In this document: piece by piece, positions 45,223-54,017 of the stretch | Layout: every line of letters starts with the position of its first letter | Numbering within the stretch: position 1 is the stretch's first letter | Source of the DNA: Kineosporia babensis | Lineage (GTDB): Bacteria > Actinomycetota > Actinomycetes > Actinomycetales > Kineosporiaceae | Direction: 5' to 3' | DNA length: 64,000 nt | NCBI RefSeq assembly: GCF_021129305.1 | Contig: NZ_JAJOMB010000024.1 | Span: 100,273-164,272, forward strand | Notes under the pieces: model-generated | Told to the model about the DNA's origin: nothing | Database searches by the model: none | The model's input: the letters and a program-made list of their open reading frames with translations, nothing else | Made by a program: the position numbers and the translations under genes

Positions 45223-45260
45223 ATTGCTTACGTTTTCAGCCTTATCGAGCGCGCCGTCGG

Positions 45261-46277
45261 TCAGCACTCACCGGCGGTGATCTTCTCCTTGGCCTCCGTC
45301 ACGCTGTCGGAGTCGATCTGCAGCGTGGGGATTTCCAGGACCCGCTCGGCGGGCTTGGTGCCGTTGCGCAGGAAGTCCAGCATCAGTTCGGTGCTACGGA
45401 CACCGGTGACGTAGCCGCACAGGCTGACGGTCATGTCGAGGGTGCCGGCCTCGACGGCTGCGATCGCGTCCGGGGTGCCGTCGCCACCGATGACGACGAT
45501 GTCGTCACTGTCGATGCCACGCTGCTGAATGGCGGTGATGCCGCCCAGGGCCAGGTCGTCGTTGTCGAAGTAGATGGCGTCGAGGTCCGGGTGTGCGGTG
45601 AGCAGGTTCTCTGCGGTGGTCAGACCCGCGTCGGAGGAGAAGGCGCCCGCGTAGCCTCCGTCGATGATCTCCAGGCCGGGGTTCTCCGCGAAGACCTCCT
45701 TGGCGCCGACGAACTGCTCCTCGGTGAAGCTGTTTCCTCGGATGGCGTGGATGTAGCCGACCTTTGCCTTGGATCCTAGGGTTTCGGCCAGGTACTGGGC
45801 TTTGACCCGGCCCACTTCCTCGTAGTTGGCTCCCACGTGAGCGGTCTGGACCTGCTGGCCGGCCTCGGTCAGATCATTGGCGACTGTGACTACCGGAACG
45901 CCGCTGGTGGAGGCCTGCTGAAGGACCGGAACCACCGAGGCGGCATCCATCGGCACCACCATCAAGGCGTCGGGGCTGGTGCTGAGTGCGCTTTCGAGCT
46001 GGCTGTACTGCATCTGAGGGTCAACCTCGCCGTAGGTGACCTTGAGGTCGAGGTTCCCGTCGGCGTCGCCCGCGGCCTGCGCGCCCTTGACGATCTGCTG
46101 GAAGTACGGAAGTTCGCGGGAGTAGAGGTTCATGGCGACCGTGACCTTGCCTTCGGATGTCCCGCCTTCGGCCGTTGCCGGGGATGCCGACGAGCATGCG
46201 GAGGTCAGCAGGACGGCCGCCGTTGCAGCCGCTAAGGGAAGGCGTGCGCCGTTGGCGGAGGCGTTGAGCAGGTTCAT
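45261..46277 (-). CDS. Sugar-type ABC transporter substrate-binding lipoprotein (RbsB-like)
   Basis: A 338-residue periplasmic-binding-fold protein with a lipoprotein signal (lipobox TSAC, about residue 28). It has the family pattern LYSRELPYFQQIVKGAQAAG, ALMVVPMDAASVVPVLQQA, VGYIHAIRGNSFTEEQFVG and VVIGGDGTPDAIAAV. It would bind a solute outside the membrane and deliver it to the permease encoded next. The family name suggests a sugar, but RbsB-like proteins in this class also bind other small molecules, and the enzymes downstream do not look like sugar enzymes. Confidence 0.9.
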   Translation of the reverse strand: MNLLNASANGARLPLAAATAAVLLTSACSSASPATAEGGTSEGKVTVAMNLYSRELPYFQQIVKGAQAAGDADGNLDLKVTYGEVDPQMQYSQLESALSTSPDALMVVPMDAASVVPVLQQASTSGVPVVTVANDLTEAGQQVQTAHVGANYEEVGRVKAQYLAETLGSKAKVGYIHAIRGNSFTEEQFVGAKEVFAENPGLEIIDGGYAGAFSSDAGLTTAENLLTAHPDLDAIYFDNDDLALGGITAIQQRGIDSDDIVVIGGDGTPDAIAAVEAGTLDMTVSLCGYVTGVRSTELMLDFLRNGTKPAERVLEIPTLQIDSDSVTEAKEKITAGEC

Positions 46278-46421
46278 GAGAGGTCCTTCGAGAGGGAGTG
46301 TTGAGCTGGGTTGACGATCGATCGCTGGGCGGGATCGCTGGGGCGGGGTGGCCCCGATGCAGGATCAGGCAGTCGTTCACAGCAGGGCTGCTGGAAGGTA
46401 TTGGCTGCCGTGTAGAAGTTT

Positions 46422-47438
46422 TCAGGCTGTGGGTTGCAGTCGCGGCTTGCTGCGGACGAGGCGCCGGCGCATGAAGTCTGCGGACGCTGCCAGAATGAAG
46501 ACGCAGCCGAGAACGATGTTCTTGTAATCCTCGCTGATGCCGCTGATGTCGAGGCCATTGCGCAAGACGACGATCAGCAGGACACCCCACAGCGTTCGGG
46601 TCACCGCTCCCCTGCCCCCGGCGAGGCTGGTGCCGCCGACCACGACCGCTGCGATGGCTTCCAGTGCCAGGGTGTCGTTGGCGTTGGGCTGGCCCGACTG
46701 GACGCGGATCAGGAGGGCGAGCCCGGCGAGAGCGGCAGCCACGCCCGAGACGACGAACACCAGTAGCCGGACGCGCGGGACGTTGATGCCTGAAAGGCGT
46801 GCGGCTTCGGCGTTCCCACCGACCGCCAGGGCACGGTAACCGAAAACCGTCTTGCTCTGCAGCCACCATGCAGCGAGGAAGACCACGGCGGTGGCGATCA
46901 CCAGGAGGGGCAGTCCGGCGATCCGCAGGAGGGACAGTTCCGAGATCAGCGTAGGCAGGCCCGTGACGATGCCGCCGTCGGTCAGTGCCAGTCCGGCGGC
47001 CTGGCAGATGATCATCACGCCGAGAGTGGCGATGAAGGAGGGAACTTGGAGGAACGCCACCAAGAAGCCGTTGACCAGACCGACGATGAGGCCGAGCAGC
47101 AATGCCGCAGCGAAGCCCAGGGCCACTGAGCCGGTATTGGCCATGACCATGGCCCCGACGACACTGATCAGGGCCGAAGCCGTACCAACCGACAGATCGA
47201 GTTCACCCGTGTTGATGACGATGGTCATGGCGAACGCGACGATCGCAAGGATCGCGGCCTGGCTCAGGACCGTGATGATGTTGATCCGCGACAGGAAAGC
47301 GTCGTTGCTCACGGCGAGGTAGGCGACAAGCAGGACCAGGATGGCAGGGACGAACAGAAGATCGAAGAGCTCGCCCGCCGGGCGGCGGACTCGTTCACTC
47401 GCGCGGGAGACCTTGAGCGCGTTGGGAGCGTACGACAT
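46422..47438 (-). CDS. Sugar-type ABC transporter permease (RbsC-like)
   Basis: A 338-residue permease with about ten membrane segments and the BPD_transp_2 signature region AFAMTIVINTGELDLSVG, together with VGGTSLAGGRGAVTRTLWG near the C-terminus. It lies between the ATPase and binding-protein genes on the same strand. It would form the membrane channel as a homodimer. Confidence 0.92.
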   Translation of the reverse strand: MSYAPNALKVSRASERVRRPAGELFDLLFVPAILVLLVAYLAVSNDAFLSRINIITVLSQAAILAIVAFAMTIVINTGELDLSVGTASALISVVGAMVMANTGSVALGFAAALLLGLIVGLVNGFLVAFLQVPSFIATLGVMIICQAAGLALTDGGIVTGLPTLISELSLLRIAGLPLLVIATAVVFLAAWWLQSKTVFGYRALAVGGNAEAARLSGINVPRVRLLVFVVSGVAAALAGLALLIRVQSGQPNANDTLALEAIAAVVVGGTSLAGGRGAVTRTLWGVLLIVVLRNGLDISGISEDYKNIVLGCVFILAASADFMRRRLVRSKPRLQPTA

Positions 47439-47507
47439 GCAGGTGGCCTTCTCGGGACGTGTCAGGGCATGGACGTGGAGCCGGGGCGAATGCGGATCTT
47501 GTGCTGC

Positions 47508-49043
47508 TTAAACCGTTTCATGGACGCCGGCGACCAGAGCGGCAAGGCTGTGCTCGTCCAGGTGCTCACGGTCGGCGTGATGGATCATCTCGCCGTGGCG
47601 GAAGACGTAGACGGTGTCGGCCAGGGCCAGCACCTCGTCGGTGTCGGTGGAGAACAGCAGGACGCTTCCTCCACCGTCAACGAACTCACGCAGCAGGTCG
47701 TGGATCTGGGACCGCCCTCCGATGTCAACGCCTTGGCTGGGCTCGGCCACGGCCATGATCTGGAACTGTGCCGCCAGCAGCCTGGCCACCATGACCTTCT
47801 GCTGATTACCTCCGGACAGCGAGGAGATCGGCGCGTTGACATCGCCCATCTTGATCTGAAGACGAGAGCGGAAGTGCTCGGCACGCTGCCTCAGCGACCG
47901 GGCCGAAACCATACCTGCGCGAGAGATCCGAGCCAGCGAGGACAAGGACATGTTCACCGCACAGGACTGCATGAGCACCACGCCGCGGCCCTTGCGGTCC
48001 TCAGGAATGAACCCGATACCCGCCTTCTGAGCATCACGGACGTGACGCAGACGAATGCTCTGCCCATCCCGAACAGCCTGACCGTCCAGGGGGACGTCCC
48101 CACCGACCATCGAAACCACCGTGGCTGCGCCGGATCCAACCAGACCGGTGACCGCGACGACCTGACCGGCGTGCAGATCGACATCGAAGTGTCCTGCCCC
48201 CACGGATGATTTGCGCAACTGCAGCATCAGCGGACCGGGCGGCGTCGAGGCCCGGGCAGCTGCCTGTTCCGCCTTCTGACCGATCATCAGCTCGGTGAGC
48301 CGAGACGGCGTCAGTCCCGCTACCTCGCCGGTGGCGACCAAGGCCCCATCCCGCAGAATGCTGTACCGGTCGGCGGCCTGGAGCACCTCGTCCAGTCGGT
48401 GCGAGACGAACACCACCCCGATGCCCTGCGCCCGCAGCGTACGCATGAGATCCAGCACCTGGGTGGCCGCATCAGGTTCCAGCGAAGCAGTGGGTTCGTC
48501 CAGGATGAGGAACCTCGGTTCCGACAGCATGGCGCGGGCTATCTCGACGAACTTGCGCTCCGCCGGGCCCAGCTCCGAAACCTTCACCGCTGCATCGACA
48601 CTGACCCCCAGACGATCCAGAACACCCTGCACCTTCGCACGCCAGGACCGCTCGTCGATGGCGTTGAGGGCCGCCCGACGTCGGGGCACCTTGCTGGCCG
48701 TCGCCAGGAGATTCTTCTCCACGCTCAGCTCAGGAAACAGGTTGTAGTTCTGATGGACGACAGCGATACCGGCACTCGTCGATGCCTGCGGCGTTGCGAA
48801 AGACACTTCCTGGCCGTCCAGGGACAACTGCCCCGACGACGGCGAGAGCGCACCGGTGAGGACCTTGATCAGCGTGCTCTTCCCCGAGCCGTTCTGACCC
48901 AGCAGCGCGTGGATCTCACCGCCCCGGATAGCCAGGTCAACCTCGCGCAGCACCACGACGCCGCTGTAGTCGTGGACGATCGACTCCGCCCTCAGGACGC
49001 TCGCCGGCAACGTACCGGCCGGCGCGGACCAGGTGGCACTCAC
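47508..49043 (-). CDS. Sugar-type ABC transporter ATP-binding protein (RbsA-like, two ATPase domains)
   Basis: I start it at GTG 49043, which overlaps the stop of a 39-codon leader ORF, giving 511 residues. The first ATPase has Walker A GQNGSGKSTLIK, signature ELGPAERKFVEIARAM and Walker B RFLILDEPTASLE. The second half lacks an intact Walker A (TGLVGSGAATVVSM), as is normal for RbsA, but keeps SSLSGGNQQKVMVARLL. In MglA/RbsA-type importers one such double protein serves the permease dimer. It is the first large gene of the seven-gene leftward operon. Confidence 0.9.
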   Translation of the reverse strand: MSATWSAPAGTLPASVLRAESIVHDYSGVVVLREVDLAIRGGEIHALLGQNGSGKSTLIKVLTGALSPSSGQLSLDGQEVSFATPQASTSAGIAVVHQNYNLFPELSVEKNLLATASKVPRRRAALNAIDERSWRAKVQGVLDRLGVSVDAAVKVSELGPAERKFVEIARAMLSEPRFLILDEPTASLEPDAATQVLDLMRTLRAQGIGVVFVSHRLDEVLQAADRYSILRDGALVATGEVAGLTPSRLTELMIGQKAEQAAARASTPPGPLMLQLRKSSVGAGHFDVDLHAGQVVAVTGLVGSGAATVVSMVGGDVPLDGQAVRDGQSIRLRHVRDAQKAGIGFIPEDRKGRGVVLMQSCAVNMSLSSLARISRAGMVSARSLRQRAEHFRSRLQIKMGDVNAPISSLSGGNQQKVMVARLLAAQFQIMAVAEPSQGVDIGGRSQIHDLLREFVDGGGSVLLFSTDTDEVLALADTVYVFRHGEMIHHADREHLDEHSLAALVAGVHETV

Positions 49044-49159
49044 GACTGGCCGACCCGAGTACCGGTGCGGAGGTCCGACTGGGCGGCTACCCAACTCCGC
49101 CTGGACGTCGCAACCGGTTTGGTCACGCCCGCGCCCATCACCTCTGTCGTGCTTGCCAT
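49040..49159 (-). CDS. 39-codon leader peptide coupled to the ABC ATPase gene
   Basis: An ATG at 49159 follows a good ribosome binding site (GAGGAG) and opens a 39-codon frame (MASTTEVMGAGVTKP onward) that ends in TGA at 49040, overlapping the GTG start of the ATPase gene (GTGA). The ATPase start itself lacks a ribosome binding site, so its translation seems to depend on this upstream frame. The peptide has no recognised domain. It may be a translational leader or a frame-shifted former N-terminus. Confidence 0.55.
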   Translation of the reverse strand: MASTTEVMGAGVTKPVATSRRSWVAAQSDLRTGTRVGQS

Positions 49160-49269
49160 GACTCTCCTCGGATGCTCGTCATGTGCGCGGAAGCTGTGCT
49201 GGCCCCGCTGAGAGCCTGCAGACAGGCCTGCTCGCCCGAACCCGACGACTGCGACTGACAATCGAGCGG

Positions 49270-49285
49270 ATTGGTTGTATTGGTC
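49270..49285. promoter_or_regulatory. TTGGTT repeat element upstream of the ABC/catabolic operon
   Basis: ATTGGTTGTATTGGTC contains two TTGGT units nine bases apart, about 110 bases upstream of the leader ORF. Similar repeated units flank the start of the FadR gene pair, so this may be a common operator for one of those regulators. Confidence 0.45.
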
Positions 49286-49358
49286 GCAGCCTTGCGACTG
49301 CTGCAGCGCGATCGTCGCTCATGAAACGACCGCCAATCCAGAGCATCCCACTGTTGAC

Positions 49359-49913
49359 TTAGCGTGTTTCGAAATCGTTTCCGGAGCGGAGCTGCAGTTC
49401 GTGAACGAGGGCTATGCACTGCAAGGCCACCTTTTCCTGACGAATCAGGACCTGATCACGTGAGCGTGTGGTGACAGACGGATCGCCCGCAGCCTTACCC
49501 TCTGCACCGCCCAGCGCTGCGCTCAGCACTGCGCTCAGCGCCTCCTCGGGCCGTGTGGTGCCTGCGCCGGCGCCGGCGCGGCAGGAGAGGCGATCGGCAA
49601 GGGTGATGAACGGGGCAATGCCCAGTCGCTGACGTGCTCGGACGATGGCGCCAGATGTCGGGGGGTCGTACCTGAGCGAGATACCCAGAGCATCGGGCAC
49701 CACCCGCCAGATCAGGCGAGCCACGTCCTGGTACGCCAGGCGCGGAGCCACGGGCATGGCCAGCACCAGATAACCGGTGAGCCAGGCAGGCAGGGCCCGC
49801 GTCCGCTGGTCCCGAATGCCGTTGACCGAGAGGACCTCGGACATCAGCGAGCCAGGCACCTCGTGAAGGATGACAGCGAGCGACATCCGAAGTCCGAGAT
49901 CGGTGGATTCCAT
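49359..49913 (-). pseudogene. IS4-family transposase, N-terminal fragment
   Basis: The 184-codon frame begins with the IS4-type N-terminal domain: VPGSLMSEVLSVNGIRDQRT, RALPAWLTGYLVLAMPVAPR and ARLIWRVVPDAL, with SGAIVRARQRLG as the helix that precedes the catalytic part. After about residue 105 the similarity ends, and no DDE domain follows. Complete transposases of this type are about 400 residues or more. The fragment lies exactly between the divergent ABC operon and FadR regulators and so interrupts their shared upstream region. Confidence 0.7.
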
Positions 49914-49971
49914 TGGCTTAAGTCAGTCCAGAGGAGAGGGATGAATCTTGGTCTGTTACAAGCTTTTCACT

Positions 49972-50025
49972 CAACCATTCCAACCATTGCTCCCTGAACT
50001 TCAAGCTATTGGTTATCTTTGGTTG
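49972..50025. promoter_or_regulatory. Repeated AACCATT / TTGGTT elements upstream of the FadR pair
   Basis: CAACCATTCCAACCATT (49972-49988) is followed by ATTGGTTATCTTTGGTT (50008-50024) in the opposite sense. Each block contains two TTGGTT-like units spaced about ten bases. The arrangement, 28-80 bases before the regulator start, suggests autoregulation. Confidence 0.5.
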
Positions 50026-50052
50026 AGACCAGAGACCACAGGAGTGCACGCC

Positions 50053-50736
50053 ATGTTGACCGGTGCCCCGTCGCAGATCCGGCGCAGTCTTGACGAACTG
50101 ATCAGCGCAGCGGCGCTGGCGGCTGACGACGAACGTCGCCTTCCTCCAGAACGTGCGCTGGCTCAGCAGTTCGGCTGCACGAGAGCTGAGATCCGCAGTG
50201 CGATGATCCAGTTCGAAGAGGAGGGCAGGGTCTCTCGCCACGTCGGGCGCGGCACCTTCGCGGTTGCCGCCGTCGCGCGGCCCGAGCAGATCGACTCGGC
50301 CGGTGAGGGCTTCTCGCCATCAGCCGTCATGACCGTCTCCTTGCTGTTCGAGCCCGAGGTGGCCGCGCTGGCGGCCCTGTCGGCGACCCAGTCGGACATT
50401 GACGAACTGGAGCATTGCCTGGCACGTGCCCAGGACGTCCAGGGGAGCTGGGAGGATTTTGAGGCATGGGACATCTCCGTTCACCGTACCGTCGCCGCAG
50501 CCACTCATAATCCGGAAATCGTTGCAATGGTGGACATTCTGAACTCGGCCCGTAACACGCTCGGCTGGGTGGAGCGGAAGAACCGAGGGGTCACCGTGCG
50601 GACACGAGCTGAGACCTATGATCACCACCGGGATTTGGTCGCGGCCATCCGCGGGCGGGACCGGCAGGCCGCCGCCGAATCCATGGCCGGTCACGTACGA
50701 TCCGTCCGCCATTCGGTCCTGGGAATCGACCAGTGA
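50053..50736 (+). CDS. GntR/FadR-family regulator, first of a coupled pair
   Basis: A 227-residue FadR-type regulator. The winged helix reads ERRLPPERALAQQFGCTRAE, IRSAMIQFEEEGRVSRHVGR and GTFAV; the FCD ligand domain has the Asp and His residues around EAWDISVHRTVAAATHN and AGHVRSVRHSVLG. ATG 50053 lies seven bases after AGGAG; the open frame extends further upstream but that part is not coding. It overlaps the second regulator by four bases. The ABC/catabolic operon on the other side of an IS4 fragment is the likely target. Confidence 0.87.
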   Translation: MLTGAPSQIRRSLDELISAAALAADDERRLPPERALAQQFGCTRAEIRSAMIQFEEEGRVSRHVGRGTFAVAAVARPEQIDSAGEGFSPSAVMTVSLLFEPEVAALAALSATQSDIDELEHCLARAQDVQGSWEDFEAWDISVHRTVAAATHNPEIVAMVDILNSARNTLGWVERKNRGVTVRTRAETYDHHRDLVAAIRGRDRQAAAESMAGHVRSVRHSVLGIDQ

Positions 50737-51383
50737 CACAGCGCCCTGACCTTTCCACGTTCATAGAGGAGCAGTTGAGTTCGGGACACCTGCTGCTGGG
50801 CCAGCGTCTGCCCCCGGAACGGGTGCTGGCTGAGCGCCTGGGCTGTTCCCGGCACGTGCTACGTGGGCAACTCGCTCTCCTGGAGCAGCAGGGCCGGATC
50901 ACCAGAACCGTCGGACGCGGGACCTATCTGTCCGCCACCGCGCCTGCCCGAAGGCAGACGACCTCCAGTCCGGATGCGGTACTGGAGGCGAGGATCGCCT
51001 GGGAGCCGCGACTGATGCATTTGGTCGCGATCCGCGCCACCGACGGGGACTTCGAGCGGTTCGAGCGGTGCCTGGCGCAGGGCGTGGCCGCTCAAACGGT
51101 GCAGGAGCGGGAGGAGGCGGACATGGTGTTTCACCGCGCACTGGCCGCCGGGGCTCACAACGAGGTCGTCGATCGCATGCATGCTCTGCTGGAGGAGAGC
51201 CGCTCGTCGTTGACCTGGGGGCGGGTCGGGGACGAGATCTACACACAGGCCAACTGGGCAAGCTGCCGAGACGAGCACGAGTCCATCGCCGACGCGCTGC
51301 GCGAACGTGACGCTGCGACGGCTTCCCAGCGTATGCGCACGCACTTGCTCAACGTTCGCCGCCAGTTCTTCGCAGATTTGTGA
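50733..51383 (+). CDS. GntR/FadR-family regulator, second of a coupled pair
   Basis: A 216-residue paralogue starting at a GTG that overlaps the stop of the first regulator (GTGA). The winged helix reads GQRLPPERVLAERLGCSRHV, LRGQLALLEQQGRI and TRTVGRGTYLS; the FCD domain includes EADMVFHRALAAGAHNEV and SCRDEHESIADALRERD. Tight coupling of two FadR proteins suggests a heteromeric or jointly produced repressor pair for the neighbouring catabolic operon. Confidence 0.87.
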   Translation: MTQRPDLSTFIEEQLSSGHLLLGQRLPPERVLAERLGCSRHVLRGQLALLEQQGRITRTVGRGTYLSATAPARRQTTSSPDAVLEARIAWEPRLMHLVAIRATDGDFERFERCLAQGVAAQTVQEREEADMVFHRALAAGAHNEVVDRMHALLEESRSSLTWGRVGDEIYTQANWASCRDEHESIADALRERDAATASQRMRTHLLNVRRQFFADL

Positions 51384-51837
51384 CCCAGGCCGGCGAGACC
51401 CTGCGGGCCCGCACCCCCAGAGCGGCACCAGGGCGTCCCGGTTCTTGTGCCCCTCTGGACATTCTGCCCGCAAGCACCGGCCAGGACCTTGTCACCACCG
51501 TGTGGAGAATCGTCCTGAACGGACGGTGCGCTCTTGACCAGGTGGGCCTCTCCGCTGCCACGGCCAGCAGCACAGACCTAGCCACAAAGGCCCGAAACGT
51601 TCCGGTCTGAAGCGTTTCCGTTCGCCGCGAACGCCGGCACCACCTTGGATCCCCCGTGACCGCACCGACGGGGCAAGGCGGCGATCTTCACACAGGACGA
51701 GGTGAAGAGCGTCAAGAGCGAACGACGCGACGGGATCCGCGCCGGGCAAGGCTCCGCCGGATTGTCGTGCTGGGGCTACGGCCACCCGTTGCCGCATCCG
51801 GGTGACGGGTAAGAGCTTCTGCGCCATGATGCGGCGT
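51384..51837. other. Intergenic region between FadR pair and MarR gene, nothing recognised
   Basis: Short frames on both strands have no family resemblance. The only structure I see is a GAAACG (51594-51599) and CGTTTC (51613-51618) inverted repeat with a 13-base spacer, which is weak. Both neighbouring genes end here, so no promoter is required; decayed gene content is possible. Confidence 0.4.
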
Positions 51838-52464
51838 CTAGGTTCTCGGGGCGTCAACCGCGTCGGTGATCGTGGCAATGGACGACCTCAGACATGTCCT
51901 GGCGTGAGGCGTGAGGGGCTCAAGGGCGCCGGAGAGCTGATGGGTGACGCCCTGGTGGAAAGCGGTCGCTGTGTCCCTGCCCTGCCGCGTGAGGGTGACC
52001 TGGATGACGCGTCGGTCATCGGGCACGAGCGTTCGCTCGACCAGGCCACGTTGCGCCGCACGATCGACAAGTCCGGTGAGATTGGCCTTGCCGACACCGA
52101 GCATTCCCGCCAGCTGGGCCATGCCCGCCGGACAGGGCAGCAGCACGCACAGCATGCGCGCCTGAACGGCGGTCAGCCCGTGCTCGGCCGCCACGCGCCC
52201 GAAGGTGGACTGAACCAGCACTGACAACCGCATGAGCGCCTCGGCCTCCAGTACGGCAGCCGCTTCCTGGATGGCGCCCACAGCCATCACCGGCGCCGGG
52301 TCCGGGCTCGTTGCCAGGTGAGCACGCGCGGCCTGTCCGGCACGGTCACACGGGCCGCCGCAACGTTCAGGCAGCCCCTCGGCCCACGCCTGCGGAGCGG
52401 CCTCCGGGGTGGCTTCCGGGGTGGCCGCGAGGGCTTGGGGTTCAGTTGGACGCTCGCGGGACAT
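51838..52464 (-). CDS. MarR-family transcriptional regulator
   Basis: A 208-residue protein: a Pro/Ala-rich, probably disordered 60-residue start, then a MarR winged helix (HGLTAVQARMLCVLLPCPAG, MAQLAGMLGVGKANLTGLVD and ERTLVPDDRRVIQVTLTRQG). A shorter start at an internal ATG near residue 60 is possible. It is divergent from the FMN reductase gene, and a 22-base element in the shared promoter recurs in front of a second MarR gene at 56997. It likely represses the reductase/SDR pair in response to a redox or phenolic signal. Confidence 0.85.
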   Translation of the reverse strand: MSRERPTEPQALAATPEATPEAAPQAWAEGLPERCGGPCDRAGQAARAHLATSPDPAPVMAVGAIQEAAAVLEAEALMRLSVLVQSTFGRVAAEHGLTAVQARMLCVLLPCPAGMAQLAGMLGVGKANLTGLVDRAAQRGLVERTLVPDDRRVIQVTLTRQGRDTATAFHQGVTHQLSGALEPLTPHARTCLRSSIATITDAVDAPRT

Positions 52465-52490
52465 AGGACTATGGTACCCGACATAAACAG

Positions 52491-52512
52491 TTCACTTACT
52501 GCACTATCCAGT
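52491..52512. promoter_or_regulatory. Shared MarR promoter element, copy 1
   Basis: A 22-base element beginning TTCACTT and ending CAGT, with ACTG and CAGT as short inverted arms. It matches 19 of 22 bases with the element at 56955-56976. Both copies lie just upstream of MarR genes, pointing to a common regulator or paralogous operators. Confidence 0.6.
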
Positions 52513-52548
52513 GGGTGGATGACCGTCGGTGAGAAGAGAGATCTGGTC

Positions 52549-53127
52549 ATGACCCGTATCGGGATCATCCTGGGAAGCACCCGTCCAAACCGTGCCGGTG
52601 AGCAGGTCGCCCGCTGGGTGCTGGAACTGGCGTCGAAGCGTGAGGACGCACAATTCGAGCTGGTGGATCTGCGGGACTTCCCGCTGCCGCACCTGGACGA
52701 GCCGATGCCGCCGTCGTTCGGGCAGTACCAGAACGAGCACACCGTGCAGTGGGCCCAGAAGGTCGCCTCGTTCGACGGTTTCGTGATCGTCACCCCGGAG
52801 TACAACCACAGCACGTCCGGTGTGCTGAAGAACGCCCTGGACTACCTGTTCGCCGAATGGAACAACAAGGCTGTGGGTTTCGTGTCCTACGGCGCGCACG
52901 GCGGGGTCCGGGCGGTGGAGCACCTGCGGGTCATGGCCGGTGAGCTGATGATGGCCGACGTGCGCGCGCAGGTGGTCCTGCCCTTCGCCACCGAGTTCCA
53001 GAACTACCGCGACTTCGAGCCGGGCGAGTACTGCCTGCCGCAGCTGGCCGGGATGCTCGACCAGGTCATCGGCTGGAGCCAGGCGCTCGCGCCGCTGCGT
53101 GCCCAGCCGTCCGGGGCCCTGCAGTGA
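52549..53127 (+). CDS. NADPH-dependent FMN reductase-type flavoprotein
   Basis: A 192-residue flavodoxin-fold protein. The phosphate-binding loop is GSTRPNRAGEQVARW, and PEYNHSTSGVLKNALDYL is the classic family motif, followed by GFVSYGAHGGVRAVEHLR. It reduces FMN or quinones with NAD(P)H in the cytosol. ATG 52549 is chosen for the position of the first strand; an ATG at 52519 would add ten residues. It is coupled to the SDR gene by a four-base overlap and is divergent from a MarR regulator. Confidence 0.9.
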   Translation: MTRIGIILGSTRPNRAGEQVARWVLELASKREDAQFELVDLRDFPLPHLDEPMPPSFGQYQNEHTVQWAQKVASFDGFVIVTPEYNHSTSGVLKNALDYLFAEWNNKAVGFVSYGAHGGVRAVEHLRVMAGELMMADVRAQVVLPFATEFQNYRDFEPGEYCLPQLAGMLDQVIGWSQALAPLRAQPSGALQ

Positions 53128-53909
53128 CAGTGCCCTCGAGCCCGCAACCGCAGCAGCCCGCCGGGGCAGGCGCCCGGGATCTGTCCGGCCGGGACGTCGT
53201 CGTGGTGGGAGGAACCGGGAATGTCGGGTTCTTCCTGGTGGAGGGTTTCGCTCGGGCCGGTGCCCGGGTCCTGGTCCCCTCCCGCTCACCGCAGAAGGCG
53301 GAGCGTCTCCTGGCCCGCCTGTCCCCCGAGCACCGCCAGAGCGTGGTGACGTTCACCGGTGACATCGGCACGCCCGAGGGAGCAGCCGGTGTGCAGGCGC
53401 AGGTGCGGCGGCTGAGCGAAGGGCTGCAGGCGGTGGCTGCGGCGCCGGCCGGCTGGCACCAGACGCCCTCGATGCTGCAGTCGGGCTTCGGGGACTTCAA
53501 AGCGGTGATGGAGAACAGCCTGTACCCGCACTATCTGGCGGCGCAGACCCTCCTGCCGATGCTCTCACCGGATGGCTCGTACACCAGCATCAACGGTCCG
53601 GTCGGCTCCATGGGCGCCCCCGGCCCCGGTATGGGCCCGATGGCGGTGGTGTCGGTCGCGCAGAACAAGCTGATGCAGGCGATCGGCGTCGAGACCGGTG
53701 GCCGGCCCCGGGTCAACGACCTGATCATGGTGGCCTTCCTCGGGCCGCAGGGCACCCGGCCCGGTTCACGCATCACCGGAGAGCAGGTCGGCGAGTACGT
53801 CGCGGCCCTGGCCGGGCCGGCCGGCGCCGCGGTGCACGGACAGACCCTGCGCCTGCACGAACCGGCTCAGATCGAGGCCGCTACCGGCGGCGACTTCAGC
53901 TCATACTGA
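53124..53909 (+). CDS. SDR-family NAD(P)-binding oxidoreductase
   Basis: A 261-residue Rossmann protein starting at GTG in the stop of the reductase gene. The nucleotide-binding motif is VVVVGGTGNVGFFLVEGFARAG, and the family region YTSINGPVGSMG precedes VAQNKLMQAI. The usual catalytic YxxxK reads VAQNK, that is, without the tyrosine, so it may not be a standard dehydrogenase. Coupled expression with the FMN reductase suggests a joint role in redox detoxification. Confidence 0.82.
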   Translation: MTVPSSPQPQQPAGAGARDLSGRDVVVVGGTGNVGFFLVEGFARAGARVLVPSRSPQKAERLLARLSPEHRQSVVTFTGDIGTPEGAAGVQAQVRRLSEGLQAVAAAPAGWHQTPSMLQSGFGDFKAVMENSLYPHYLAAQTLLPMLSPDGSYTSINGPVGSMGAPGPGMGPMAVVSVAQNKLMQAIGVETGGRPRVNDLIMVAFLGPQGTRPGSRITGEQVGEYVAALAGPAGAAVHGQTLRLHEPAQIEAATGGDFSSY

Positions 53910-53969
53910 GGGTTTTTCGATCTTCCTGGTGGATGCCACCAGCGTCCGCCGGCAGGCAGCCCTCGGCGT

Positions 53970-54007
53970 GACCCACTCTCTCGACCATGACCCACTCTCT
54001 CGACCAT
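53970..54007 (+). repeat. Two perfect 19-bp tandem copies
   Basis: The unit GACCCACTCTCTCGACCAT occurs twice without a gap, ending immediately before the GGAGG ribosome binding site of the NTF2-like gene. It may be a recent slippage duplication or paired operators. Confidence 0.8.
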
Positions 54008-54017
54008 GGAGGTCGTC

